From Companilactobacillus kimchii DSM 13961 = JCM 10707 (GTDB lineage Bacteria > Bacillota > Bacilli > Lactobacillales > Lactobacillaceae), in NCBI RefSeq assembly GCF_001435445.1, contig NZ_AZDH01000006.1, positions 79,879-143,878 of the forward strand: a stretch of 64,000 nucleotides of DNA, given 5' to 3'. The notes below the pieces were generated by a model. That model saw nothing but the letters and a program-made list of their open reading frames with translations, searched no databases and had not been told where the DNA came from. Below are positions 1 through 8,351 of this stretch, one piece after another (position 1 is the first letter of the stretch; each line of letters starts with the position of its first letter). The position numbers and the translations under genes are program-made.

Positions 1-1683
1 ATTGAACTTATCGACATCTGCGTTGTATTCACCAATATTACGATGACTCGTTTCTGCAAACAGTTTATAACGGCGTTCCATTTCTTTAACAGCCTTCTGT
101 AATGCACCAGCGGCTTTTCTAGCATCTGTTACAACAGGAATTAAAAGATGAGGAATCCCATTATAAACATTTAATTCAACCATTTTAGGATCAATTAGAA
201 TTAATTTAACTTCACTTGGTTTTGCTTTCATTAAGATACCAGTAATAATCGTATTGATAGCTACAGACTTTCCACTACCAGTTGAACCAGCAATTAATAA
301 ATGGGGCATCTTAGTAATATTAGCTTCAATAATGTTACCTGAAACTTCTTTTCCTAGTGGCACAACAAGTGGATGTGTCTTATCTTTCTGATTCTCAGTT
401 ATATCACGGAATGATACTGTCGAAATAGTCTGATTAGGTACTTCAATACCAACAAATGACTTACCAGGAATCGGAGCCTCAATACGAATGTCCTTAGCTG
501 CAAGCGCTAAAGCCAAATCATCAGCCAAATTTACGATTTTACTTACCTTCACACCGACGGCAGGCTGAACTTCATATTTGGTAATAGTTGGTCCTAAACT
601 AGCCTTTTTAACTTCAACATCTACGCCGAAACTCTTAAAGGTTTTCTTTAACTTGTCCTTATTATCGTCAATCAACTTAACTTCTGCACTCTGATCAGTC
701 TGTGGAATTTGCTTGAGCAAGTCTGGTCCTGGTAATTTATAGTCACTATCATCAGTTTCAACTGTTTTAGAGCTGATTGGATCTGGTAAATCTTTATCCT
801 TAGTTCCATCAATTCCATAAGGTTTTGAAACGACCTCAGCTGTACTACTAGAAGTAGAATCAGCCAAATTGGGTTTCATATCTGGTACCTTAGGCATATC
901 AATATGAAAATCAGAGTCTTCAGCCGAAGCTTCTGGCTCTTTCTTAGCAAAACTATTAACATCCTTAAATTTACTGTCATCACGTTCAACTATGGGTTCT
1001 GGTTTAACTCGTGATGCTTTTTCTTTTTCAACAGCCCTTTGATCGACGTAATCACCATACTTACCAGTAACGGCATCCTTAATTTTGACAGCTAAATGTT
1101 TAAAGTAAACCAGTACATTAGTCGTTACAACTGAAACTTGCTTCATCGTTACATTAAATAGCATCAATATTCCAATGAAGATAATCAACGCTGTTACAAA
1201 ATAAGTTCCGATAGTTGAAAACATTGGCATGAAAAAGCTATATAAGTATGAGCCAATCATACCGCCACCAACTGAATTATCGACTGATACTTGTGTCATA
1301 TCAGCTGCCAACATATTCCAAGTCACTAAATTATAATTATGATATAACGACATACTGGAAAAAAATATACCATGTAAAATAATCAGTGAACCTAAATATA
1401 CAAACAATAAACCAAAATTCCTCTTGGGTGTCATGATGGGAATTCTTCCCGTTGCTATAACGAACGCCGCAACAAAAATACTGATAATTAATAAGACCGG
1501 ATAACTGTCTCCTACTAACATTCGATAAAGGTTATCAAACGTCTTACCGACAATTCCAAATTTAAACAAACCTAAAATTGACAATATTATCCAGACCAAA
1601 CTAACTAACGATCTAATTAGCCGTGAATTGTTTGTAGTTGTTTTTCTCTTTCTAGGCTTTGAAGTTGCCTTTTTTCTTGCCAT
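1..1683 (-). CDS. ftsK: DNA translocase FtsK/SpoIIIE (5' part, runs off window)
   Basis: Septal DNA translocase that pumps and segregates chromosome ends at division. The first 561 codons are present; the motor C-terminus and gamma domain lie beyond position 1. Visible are a basic N-terminus, about four membrane segments (near residues 22-42, 60-80, 91-111, 140-178), an acidic/Pro/Ser-rich linker (about 200-320) and the start of the motor domain with Walker A GSTGSGKS at residues 466-473 and a Walker B-like VKLILIDPKMVEL. The ATG at 1683 is preceded by GTGAGG. The length fits the usual 750-950 aa family if roughly 200-300 residues are missing. Membrane-anchored; no sign of damage. Confidence 0.95.
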   Translation of the reverse strand, partial: MARKKATSKPRKRKTTTNNSRLIRSLVSLVWIILSILGLFKFGIVGKTFDNLYRMLVGDSYPVLLIISIFVAAFVIATGRIPIMTPKRNFGLLFVYLGSLIILHGIFFSSMSLYHNYNLVTWNMLAADMTQVSVDNSVGGGMIGSYLYSFFMPMFSTIGTYFVTALIIFIGILMLFNVTMKQVSVVTTNVLVYFKHLAVKIKDAVTGKYGDYVDQRAVEKEKASRVKPEPIVERDDSKFKDVNSFAKKEPEASAEDSDFHIDMPKVPDMKPNLADSTSSSTAEVVSKPYGIDGTKDKDLPDPISSKTVETDDSDYKLPGPDLLKQIPQTDQSAEVKLIDDNKDKLKKTFKSFGVDVEVKKASLGPTITKYEVQPAVGVKVSKIVNLADDLALALAAKDIRIEAPIPGKSFVGIEVPNQTISTVSFRDITENQKDKTHPLVVPLGKEVSGNIIEANITKMPHLLIAGSTGSGKSVAINTIITGILMKAKPSEVKLILIDPKMVELNVYNGIPHLLIPVVTDARKAAGALQKAVKEMERRYKLFAETSHRNIGEYNADVDKFN

Positions 1684-1738
1684 AAATACCTCACACGATT
1701 CTATAAATAATCAATTAAAATTATACCTGTTTTGATAC

Positions 1739-1768
1739 TCAAAAAAAACAGCCCGCTTGGACTGTTTT
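1739..1768 (-). terminator. Intrinsic terminator after DUF1149 gene
   Basis: Stem AACAGnCC/GGnCTGTT with a 4-nt loop, followed on the minus strand by a run of T, directly after the stop codon of the DUF1149 gene. Confidence 0.75.
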
Positions 1769-2215
1769 TTATTTATCAGACTCTTTATTCTTTAAATCTT
1801 TTAATGCTTGATTAGGTTCAATTTCGATATCCTTGTTAAAGTTCAAGGAGAAACCACGATTCAGTGAAACGCTTGTTACTTGATAAGTCAATGTTTCAAT
1901 ATATTCAACTACTGGACGTGATAATTGTTGAACATCCTTAGCTTCCAAATCTTGAATTTCACCGTGGAAACCAATTGGTTGAACAACTTGACCAATCAAA
2001 CCGGATACTTTAAATGGTGCATTTTCCGGATGAATTTCAAACGGTACGACTACTTGTAAAATTTTACCTTCATCTTCATTTAATGGCTCACCATTTTCAT
2101 CTTTAAACTCCGGATGTTCAATGTTGATGTTTAACTCCGTCTTCACATCCGCACTGGGTGACTCCACATCATAATGAAATGATTGAACGTTAACTTCGCC
2201 TTTATTTACCTTCAT
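1769..2215 (-). CDS. DUF1149 family protein
   Basis: Cytosolic protein of 148 aa without membrane segment or signal peptide. The pattern resembles the lactobacillar/streptococcal DUF1149 family: an N-terminal QSFHYDV, a central VVPFEI, VSGLIGQVV, then a C-terminal VVEYIETLTYQVTSVSLNRGFSLNF. DUF1149 proteins are related to the SecB-like fold; no biochemical function is established, and a chaperone-like role is only conjecture. The ATG at 2215 follows AAGGGG. It sits between trmL and ftsK on the same strand and ends in its own terminator. The last 17 residues are charged and probably disordered. Confidence 0.75.
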   Translation of the reverse strand: MKVNKGEVNVQSFHYDVESPSADVKTELNINIEHPEFKDENGEPLNEDEGKILQVVVPFEIHPENAPFKVSGLIGQVVQPIGFHGEIQDLEAKDVQQLSRPVVEYIETLTYQVTSVSLNRGFSLNFNKDIEIEPNQALKDLKNKESDK

Positions 2216-2268
2216 ATTAATTTACCCCTTGTATTCAAAATAGTAATGAGTTCCTTAATAACTTTTTT

Positions 2269-2778
2269 TTAGTCCAATTTATCATTTTCGTAATGATGAC
2301 TTAATTCTAATCCCGCAAAACGTTGTTGACGAACGGCTTCATAAATTACCAAAGCAGCACTATTTGATAAATTAAGTGCTCTAATGTTGTCGCTCATTGG
2401 TATTCTTAAGCATTTTTCAGGGTTACGACGCATGAAATCTTCTGGAAGACCAGTTGTTTCTTTACCAAACAAGAAATAATGATCTTTTGAAGTATCAGAG
2501 AAATCTTGATCACTATAAACTTTATCTGAAAACTTCGTAATCAAGTATAAATACTTATCATCAGGAATGGAATCTAAAAAGTCATTCAAATTGTCATGAT
2601 AAGTAATATCAACTTTATCCCAATAATCTAACCCAGCACGTTTCATATGTGCATCATCTGTACTAAATCCTAGTGGACGAATTAAATGTAACTTAGTGTT
2701 AGTACCAGCACAAGTTCTAGCAATGTTACCAGTATTAGCTGGCATTAGTGGTTCATATAAAGCAATGTGATTAGTCAT
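2269..2778 (-). CDS. trmL: tRNA (cytidine/uridine-34-2'-O)-methyltransferase TrmL
   Basis: SPOUT-class methyltransferase of 169 aa (YibK type), expected to 2'-O-methylate the wobble base of the two tRNA-Leu species that read UUA and UUG, using S-adenosylmethionine. Family hallmarks are visible: [20 protein letters not shown] at the N-terminus, [16 protein letters not shown], and the trefoil-knot segment [19 protein letters not shown] at the C-terminus. Length is normal. The ATG at 2778 is preceded by AAGAAGGAG. The gene has its own promoter and a structured leader ending in an intrinsic terminator only about 20 nt before the start codon, which suggests attenuation (see findings). Confidence 0.92.
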   Translation of the reverse strand: MTNHIALYEPLMPANTGNIARTCAGTNTKLHLIRPLGFSTDDAHMKRAGLDYWDKVDITYHDNLNDFLDSIPDDKYLYLITKFSDKVYSDQDFSDTSKDHYFLFGKETTGLPEDFMRRNPEKCLRIPMSDNIRALNLSNSAALVIYEAVRQQRFAGLELSHHYENDKLD

Positions 2779-2801
2779 TTATTTTTTCTCCTTCTTTAAA
2801 C

Positions 2802-2846
2802 AAAAAAGCGCATACCCTCGGTGAACACCACAGCAAGGACATGCGC
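2802..2846 (-). terminator. Terminator hairpin in the trmL leader
   Basis: On the minus strand GCGCAT...ATGCGC (2841-2846 with 2808-2813) closes a stem with a symmetrical GU/GU internal loop and an inner CCUU/GAGG helix, followed by TTTTTT. It can end transcripts of the upstream permease gene or of the trmL promoter at 2922-2950. The trmL ribosome binding site starts a few bases beyond the T-run. Confidence 0.8.
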
Positions 2847-2862
2847 TAGTAAAGCCTTATGT

Positions 2863-2916
2863 TTACTTGCTTTTGTCAAAATCTCTTCTGAGAAAAACAA
2901 ATAACCGCAAACTCAT
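2863..2916 (-). CDS. Possible 17-codon leader peptide of trmL
   Basis: Open frame MSLRLFVFLRRDFDKSK between the trmL promoter and its terminator. The ATG lies 5 nt past the -10 box, so an mRNA starting there would be leaderless or nearly so. Codon 3 is TTG and codon 5 is TTA, the two codons read by the tRNA-Leu isoacceptors that TrmL modifies. The frame also has a tandem AGA-AGA, and its stop codon falls in an AGUAAA/UUUACU hairpin just ahead of the terminator. No Shine-Dalgarno is present. An ORF of this size can arise by chance; coding status is speculative. Confidence 0.3.
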   Translation of the reverse strand: MSLRLFVFLRRDFDKSK

Positions 2917-2921
2917 AGTGT

Positions 2922-2950
2922 ATTATATACGACATGTACGGTCTAGACAA
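2922..2950 (-). promoter_or_regulatory. Sigma-A promoter of the trmL leader
   Basis: Minus strand TTGTCT (2945-2950), 17-nt spacer, TATAAT (2922-2927). The predicted start near 2915 gives an RNA of about 110 nt up to the terminator at 2802. Confidence 0.7.
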
Positions 2951-2962
2951 CAGAAAAATGAA

Positions 2963-4177
2963 TTATTTGTGATTTTCTTGAGATTTTTTTTCATTATCTG
3001 TACTTGTTTCCGGCTCTGTATCCAAATTTTCAATATCTTCATCGTCATACCAACTAGAATTACGTTTAAACCAATTGAAGAATCGTGTAAAGATAATTTT
3101 TAAAATGGCAAAGATTGGAATCCCAGCAACCATACCGACTAAGCCGTACATCCCTGCTGAAACTAGCAAGACCAAAATAGTTGTAACTGGATGCATCTGC
3201 ATTTTATTACCAACAATTATTGGAGAGATTACACGTGTTTCAACTGTCTGTTCAACAACAAAGACGATTAAAACTTTTAATACCATCGATGGTGCAATAA
3301 AGGCTGCAATAACTAGTGAAGGCACTAAGGCCAAAGTGGAACCGATATAAGGAATTAAATTCAATATTCCGGCTACAATACCTAAAACTAAAGCATATCT
3401 TTGACCAATAATTAGGTAGCCGACAAAGAACATCACAGCAACCCAAAATGCCACAGTCAATTGACCAGTTATATAAGAACTTAATGACTGACTGATTTCA
3501 GAAAGCATATCACCCACTGACTTTTTAATACGATTAGGCATCACTTTAACAATCGATTCTTTAAATTTACGGTCATCTTTTAGCATAAAGAACAAAATAA
3601 ATGGTGCCGTCATAATGATAACGACTACGTTAGTCAAAACACTAACAGCAGAACTAATATTATTGACTGTTTGTGGTAGAATCTGGTCCATTGATTTTTC
3701 AAAACTCTTTGTGATACTAGCATTCGTTTGTACTAAGCGTTCACGCACCATATGTAACTTGGGATCAGAAAACATATTTTGCAAACTCTTATTCAAGGAA
3801 TTCCAATATTGTGGCCAATTTTTAACCAACGAATCAATCTGATCTTGAACAAATGGGATCAAGGACATAACGCCCCAAATTAATAGTGCCAAAATAATAA
3901 TAAAAACAAATGTGATTGAGATGATTCGATTAACATGAAATTTGTTTTCCAGAACATTGATCAATGGATTAATCAAATAATATAATACCAAAGCCAAGAT
4001 AACTGGTGGCATAGTTATTCCTAAAATCTGATTAAGTGGATCAAAAACAAATTTTATTTTTGAAAAAAGATAAATTATCAAAAATACTAAGAAAACATTA
4101 ATCAAAATCACCGTCAATTGGTTATTCAAGAACCATTGGTAAAACCAACTTTTTCTTTTTTCCGGCGTTTCTTTCAT
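2963..4177 (-). CDS. AI-2E family transporter (PerM-type permease)
   Basis: Polytopic inner-membrane protein of 404 aa. It has a cytosolic Lys/Arg-rich N-terminus, two hydrophobic spans at about 20-75, one at 90-115, a long amphipathic soluble segment (about 120-185), then about five spans from 190 to 365 with the family-typical LGIVAGILNLIPYIGSTLALVPS and the late GMVAGIPIFAILK. The C-terminus is acidic (about 380-404). The family exports varied substrates (AI-2 in one E. coli member, Na+/H+ antiport in others), so the substrate cannot be stated. The ATG at 4177 follows TGGGGAG. Transcribed divergently from the lactonase gene. Confidence 0.85.
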   Translation of the reverse strand: MKETPEKRKSWFYQWFLNNQLTVILINVFLVFLIIYLFSKIKFVFDPLNQILGITMPPVILALVLYYLINPLINVLENKFHVNRIISITFVFIIILALLIWGVMSLIPFVQDQIDSLVKNWPQYWNSLNKSLQNMFSDPKLHMVRERLVQTNASITKSFEKSMDQILPQTVNNISSAVSVLTNVVVIIMTAPFILFFMLKDDRKFKESIVKVMPNRIKKSVGDMLSEISQSLSSYITGQLTVAFWVAVMFFVGYLIIGQRYALVLGIVAGILNLIPYIGSTLALVPSLVIAAFIAPSMVLKVLIVFVVEQTVETRVISPIIVGNKMQMHPVTTILVLLVSAGMYGLVGMVAGIPIFAILKIIFTRFFNWFKRNSSWYDDEDIENLDTEPETSTDNEKKSQENHK

Positions 4178-4245
4178 AAAGTACTCCCCAAAAATTTTCT
4201 ATTAAGAATATACTATATACTATACAATGTTTGGAGGTTTTTGTA

Positions 4246-5265
4246 ATGTTTGAAAAGGTTCTCTTTAGTGGTTACACAAAAAAAGCTGGTAAAGGTGTTT
4301 ATTCAGCTGAATTCAATTCCGATAATGGTGAATTATCCACACCTAAAGTCCTAGTTGAATTAAACGGTCCTACATATATTGATGTAACAAATAATTTAAA
4401 GTTGATTGCTTTAGCTAAAAAAGGCGATCGTGGTGGTATCGTCGTTTATGATATCAAGGATGACGAACCAAAATTGTTGGATGAAGATTTCTCGGAAGAA
4501 ACTTCACCATCATATGTTAAATTCGATGCTAGCCGTAATTTGATTTTTAGTGCTTATTTCCATTTGAGCAAAGTTAAGATTGACCATTTAACTGAAGACG
4601 GCAAGATTGAGCACTATTCTGAGGTTAAATTTGAAGGTCATGGTCCTCGTGTTGAACAAGATCAATCTAAGCCCCACTTCAGCAGCCTTACACCAGATGG
4701 TAAACTAATTATTTGTGATTACGGTGCTGATCGTATTTACATTTACGATATATCTGATGCTAAGAATCCTAAATTGATGAATAACTATATTGCACCTGCT
4801 GGATATGCACCAAGACATTTAGTCTTCAATCCAACAAAGCCATATGTTTACGTTGCCTGTGAATTATCATCTAAGGTTTTAGTCATGGAATATAATGCTG
4901 AAACAGCTGGATTAACATTGGTTGATGAAGTTGAAGCTGCTAAAGATGAACAAAAGAACACTACTGCAGCTATCCGTATCACAAAGGACGGTAAGTTCCT
5001 TTACGCCTCAACTCGTGGAGCTGATACAATTGCTCTCTTCGGCGTTAACGAAAAAGGTGACCGTCTCAAGAAGATCAATACTACCTCATCAGATGGCAAA
5101 GGCCCTCGTGACTTTGATTTAGATCCTTCTGAAAAGTACTTGATTGCAGCCAACCAAGATTCAGATAACATCACTATCTTTAAGAGAAATATGAAAAAAG
5201 GAATTTTGACCAGTTTGGAAAATAATATTTCCATTCCTGAGTGTGTATGTGTACACTTTATTTAG
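4246..5265 (+). CDS. Lactonase family protein (6-phosphogluconolactonase type, YkgB/Pgl-like)
   Basis: Cytosolic seven-bladed beta-propeller protein of 339 aa. The family members with known activity hydrolyse 6-phosphogluconolactone, so a pentose-phosphate role is plausible but untested here. Typical propeller pieces are visible: PTYIDVTNNLKLIALAKKG, GPRVEQDQSKPHFSSLTPDG, YAPRHLVFNPTKPYVYVACE, KDGKFLYASTRGADTIALF and GKGPRDFDLDPSEKYLIAANQDSDNITIF. I place the start at ATG 4246 because GGAGG at 4234-4238 lies 7 nt before it; a TTG at 4231 overlaps that site. The following uppP starts 33 nt downstream on the same strand. Confidence 0.85.
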   Translation: MFEKVLFSGYTKKAGKGVYSAEFNSDNGELSTPKVLVELNGPTYIDVTNNLKLIALAKKGDRGGIVVYDIKDDEPKLLDEDFSEETSPSYVKFDASRNLIFSAYFHLSKVKIDHLTEDGKIEHYSEVKFEGHGPRVEQDQSKPHFSSLTPDGKLIICDYGADRIYIYDISDAKNPKLMNNYIAPAGYAPRHLVFNPTKPYVYVACELSSKVLVMEYNAETAGLTLVDEVEAAKDEQKNTTAAIRITKDGKFLYASTRGADTIALFGVNEKGDRLKKINTTSSDGKGPRDFDLDPSEKYLIAANQDSDNITIFKRNMKKGILTSLENNISIPECVCVHFI

Positions 5266-5298
5266 TTCCAAATTTAGTCAGGAGAATAATTAATTATT

Positions 5299-6138
5299 AT
5301 GTTCATTGAAATCATTAAAACCATTATCCTTGGTATTATCGAAGGTTTCACTGAATTCCTACCTATCAGTTCAACTGGACATTTGTATTTGGCTGATGAA
5401 TTCGTTAAATTAAACGAACCCACAGCTTTTATCAACATGTTCATGGTAGTTATTCAGTTTGGGGCGATCTTAGCCGTTATCCTCATCTACTTTCACAAAT
5501 TGAATCCTTTCTCACCTAAGAAAAACAATGTAGAAAAGAAACAAACGTGGAGTATTTGGTTTAAAGTTATTGTTGCTATCTTACCTTCCGTAATTATCGG
5601 ACTTCCATTAAACGACTGGATGGATAAACATCTTACTAGTTGGCAAGTAATTTCAGCCACACTACTAATTTATGGTATTTTATTCATCGTCGTTGAAAAT
5701 TGGCTCAAGAATAAAGATCCTCAAACAGCTGATCTGGACAGTCTTTCATACAAAACTGCCTTTCAAATTGGACTTTTCCAAGTCCTTTCACTAGTCCCTG
5801 GTACATCACGTTCCGGTGCAACTATTTTAGGTGGTATGACAGTTGGTACATCTAGATTCGTAGCTACTGAATTCTCTTTCTTCTTAGCTATTCCAACAAT
5901 GTTTGGTGCTAGTCTTTTGAAAATATTTAAGTATTTCAAACATGGTAATACCTTTACTGGTGATCAAACGATAATTCTTCTTGTTGGTACTTTGGTATCA
6001 TTTATCGTTGCTTATGCTTCAATCAAATTCTTACTTGATTACATTAAACGTAATGACTTCAAGGCTTTTGGTTGGTACAGAATCATCTTAGCTATTATCG
6101 TAATTGCTTACTTTGGTTCTAAAGCATTGATGGCTTAA
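5299..6138 (+). CDS. uppP: Undecaprenyl-diphosphatase UppP (BacA)
   Basis: Integral membrane phosphatase (279 aa) that dephosphorylates undecaprenyl pyrophosphate to recycle the lipid carrier of peptidoglycan and wall polymers; raised dosage gives bacitracin tolerance. Both signature motifs are present: [14 protein letters not shown] (about residues 15-28) and [13 protein letters not shown] (about 166-178). About seven to eight hydrophobic spans. An AGGAGA site precedes the ATG by about 12 nt. It ends at a + strand intrinsic terminator. The window also carries a Bce-type transporter at 18-22 kb, the other common bacitracin-related module, though not adjacent. Confidence 0.95.
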   Translation: MFIEIIKTIILGIIEGFTEFLPISSTGHLYLADEFVKLNEPTAFINMFMVVIQFGAILAVILIYFHKLNPFSPKKNNVEKKQTWSIWFKVIVAILPSVIIGLPLNDWMDKHLTSWQVISATLLIYGILFIVVENWLKNKDPQTADLDSLSYKTAFQIGLFQVLSLVPGTSRSGATILGGMTVGTSRFVATEFSFFLAIPTMFGASLLKIFKYFKHGNTFTGDQTIILLVGTLVSFIVAYASIKFLLDYIKRNDFKAFGWYRIILAIIVIAYFGSKALMA

Positions 6139-6153
6139 TTTCATATGCTAGTT

Positions 6154-6197
6154 AAATCTCGATCGATTGTATTATAATTGGTCGGGATTTTATTTTT
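6154..6197 (+). terminator. Intrinsic terminator after uppP
   Basis: 11-bp stem AAATCTCGATC / GGTCGGGATTT (6154-6164 with 6080+100 to 6190, containing GU pairs), followed by TATTTTT. Confidence 0.7.
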
Positions 6198-6219
6198 AAT
6201 AAAACAAATATAAGAGGGG

Positions 6220-6873
6220 TTGATTATTATTTTTAAAGAAGTTGCTGTTGAAAACTTTACTAATATTCCTACTGCTGTATTAAAAGGTGCTAATAGAATC
6301 GAGTTAAACGACAATCTTGCCGTTGGTGGTACTACTCCTAGCTTAGGGGTTCTTCAAGAAAGCACAAAATATCTACAGGAAAAATCTATTCCCGTTGTTG
6401 AAATGATTCGTCCTCGTGGTGGAAATTTTGTTTACAACGATTTAGAGATCAAAATGATGGAAGCTGACCTCTTTCAGGCTCAAAAGTTGGGTGTTGATGG
6501 AGTTGCTTTCGGTGCATTGACTACCAATGGTGATTTAGATGAAGATGCAATGGAACAATTAATTGCTGCTTCATCCGGTATGCAAATTGTTTTCCATATG
6601 GCCTTCGATGCCTTAGCTGAAGATAATAAGAAATCTGCTATTGATTGGTTAGTTGATCACGATGTTGATCGTATTCTTACTCACGGCGGCCCATTAACTA
6701 CTCCTATTGATCAAACAGTGGGTAAAATCAAAGAATATGTTGATTATGCTGCGGGTAGAATTACTATCCTGCCTGGTGGTGGTGTTAATTATCAAAACTG
6801 CGACACTATTGCTGAAAAGTTAGGTGTCAAAGAAGTCCACGGTACTAAAGTTATCGATGGTATTAATAAATAG
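6220..6873 (+). CDS. cutC: Copper homeostasis protein CutC family
   Basis: Cytosolic TIM-barrel protein of about 215 aa. CutC is linked to copper tolerance in some bacteria, but its reaction is unknown. Family motifs are clear: FKEVAVENF at the N-terminus, GANRIELNDNLAVGGTTPSLG, VVEMIRPRGGNFVY, DGVAFGALTTNGDLD, VFHMAFDAL, RILTHGG and the closing ILPGGGVNYQN...EVHGTKV. The only canonical start in frame is TTG at 6220, which directly abuts the AAGAGGGG site (6212-6219). The in-frame ATT codons at 6226 or 6229 have better spacing and give the usual family N-terminus, so the exact start is open. Confidence 0.88.
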   Translation: MIIIFKEVAVENFTNIPTAVLKGANRIELNDNLAVGGTTPSLGVLQESTKYLQEKSIPVVEMIRPRGGNFVYNDLEIKMMEADLFQAQKLGVDGVAFGALTTNGDLDEDAMEQLIAASSGMQIVFHMAFDALAEDNKKSAIDWLVDHDVDRILTHGGPLTTPIDQTVGKIKEYVDYAAGRITILPGGGVNYQNCDTIAEKLGVKEVHGTKVIDGINK

Positions 6874-6877
6874 CTAC

Positions 6878-6934
6878 TAAAAAAAGCTCAGTGTAACAAT
6901 CATCCTTGATGGTCGTTATACTGAGCTTTTTTAG
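6878..6934. terminator. Bidirectional terminator between cutC and mgtE
   Basis: Convergent genes share a long stem: AAAAAGCTCAGT at 6881-6892 pairs with ACTGAGCTTTTTT at 6920-6932; A- and T-runs on both sides. Confidence 0.85.
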
Positions 6935-6977
6935 TAATCTTTTATAAATGGAAACTAATTCCTATATTCTACTTTTT

Positions 6978-8351
6978 TCAAGCCTTAACGAAATATTGCA
7001 TAAATACACCAGCGATACTGAAGTAAATCAAGACACTAGTCAGATCACTTAATGTTGAAATAAATGGTCCACTGGCCACAGCAGGATCAAATCCAAAACT
7101 AGACATTAACATTGGAATTAAACTACCAGCTAAGTTAGCCACCGTTATAGCGGCACACATAGCTAAACCAATAACCATACCTAAAACAAAGTTATGTTTC
7201 CAAATACCAACTAATAGAAAGACCGACACACCAGTAACTAGTCCAGTTACAAAACCAGTAATCAATTCCTTACCTATCAGCTTTAAAAATTCGTGACGAT
7301 TAATTTCTTCAACTGCTAGACGCCTAACAGCCACAGCCAAACTTTGTGTACCCGCATTACCAGCTGTACCTGTAATCGTAGAAATAAAAACCGCTAAAAT
7401 ACTAGCTTCAGCTAAAAGACTTTCATAATGATTAATTAAAGTAGCTGTAATCATACTCAGTAATAACAAAGTTATCAACCAAGGCAATCGTTTTGAAGCT
7501 GCCTTGAATGGACCGTCATTATTGGCCTCATCCATACTAACACCGGCCAAACCAGAATAGTCTTGTTGAGCTTCATCATCAATAACTTCAATAACATCAT
7601 CAACCGTAACGATACCGACCATTTTATTTGAATGATCGACTACTGGAACAGCTAAAAACTCATAATCTCTGAAGACTTGGGCTACTTCCGCTTGCTCAGC
7701 ATCTACATTCACCGTTATAACGTCACTATTCATATGATCGCCTAAAGTGGCATTATCGTCTAACATAATCAAATCACGTAACGACATTACTCCAACTAAA
7801 TCATTATGATTGTCTAATATATACAGATAATAAATTGTTTCTGCAGTTTCAGCAAATTGTTTCAAGGCCTTAATAGCTACTGATGCTGTCTCTTCCTCGT
7901 GAAACTGAACATAGTCGGTAGTCATAATACCACCAGCTGTTTCTGTATCATAATGTAATAATCCTCTTAGATTATTAGCATCATTTTTAGGCATTTGCTC
8001 CAAGAAACGGTCAACATCAACTTTATCTAAATGTTCCAAAACATCGGCAGCATTATCGTCATACATGTCGTTCAACATTTTAGAAGCATAATCCAAGTCC
8101 ATTTCCTTCAATAATTCAGGAATTGCTGGATTATCATCTTCAATGGTATCGAACATATCACCCATTTCATCCGGTTCCAAGATGGAATAAAGCGTAACTC
8201 GTTCTTCTTTATTTAAAGTGAGATAGAACGTACTTTGATCGTAAAAATGCATATCAAGATAGGTTTTTCGAAACCTTTTCTTGTCATCACTATCGAGGTA
8301 CCGTTTTAACTGTTCAAATTTTTCTTGCAGTCTCTTTTCATTTTCATCCAT
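6978..8351 (-). CDS. mgtE: Magnesium transporter MgtE
   Basis: Mg2+-gated Mg2+ channel/transporter of the membrane, 457 aa from the ATG at 8351. Domain order: cytosolic MgtE N superhelical domain (about 1-130, with MLNDMYDDNAADVLEHL), paired CBS domains (about 135-260, MTTDYVQF and VPVVDHSNKMVGIVTVDDV), a connecting helix, and five C-terminal membrane spans (about 280-455) with TGTAGNAGTQSLAVAVRRLA. A GTG at 8358-8360 overlaps the AAGGGG site, so I prefer ATG 8351, 9 nt from it. That ATG overlaps the stop of the upstream rluD-like gene (ATGGATGA), implying translational coupling. Last gene of the relQ-nadK-rluD-mgtE operon. Confidence 0.95.
   Translation of the reverse strand: MDENEKRLQEKFEQLKRYLDSDDKKRFRKTYLDMHFYDQSTFYLTLNKEERVTLYSILEPDEMGDMFDTIEDDNPAIPELLKEMDLDYASKMLNDMYDDNAADVLEHLDKVDVDRFLEQMPKNDANNLRGLLHYDTETAGGIMTTDYVQFHEEETASVAIKALKQFAETAETIYYLYILDNHNDLVGVMSLRDLIMLDDNATLGDHMNSDVITVNVDAEQAEVAQVFRDYEFLAVPVVDHSNKMVGIVTVDDVIEVIDDEAQQDYSGLAGVSMDEANNDGPFKAASKRLPWLITLLLLSMITATLINHYESLLAEASILAVFISTITGTAGNAGTQSLAVAVRRLAVEEINRHEFLKLIGKELITGFVTGLVTGVSVFLLVGIWKHNFVLGMVIGLAMCAAITVANLAGSLIPMLMSSFGFDPAVASGPFISTLSDLTSVLIYFSIAGVFMQYFVKA

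Noticed and set aside
2802..2916. T-box, 6S RNA or SRP RNA at the trmL leader
   Set aside because: The T-box sequence and specifier layout are missing, the RNA is too short for 6S, and the SRP tetraloop motif is absent.
2867..3350. Two open frames on the + strand (78 and 91 codons) opposite the AI-2E permease gene
   Set aside because: They lie over the well-supported permease reading frame, lack ribosome binding sites and have no family features.
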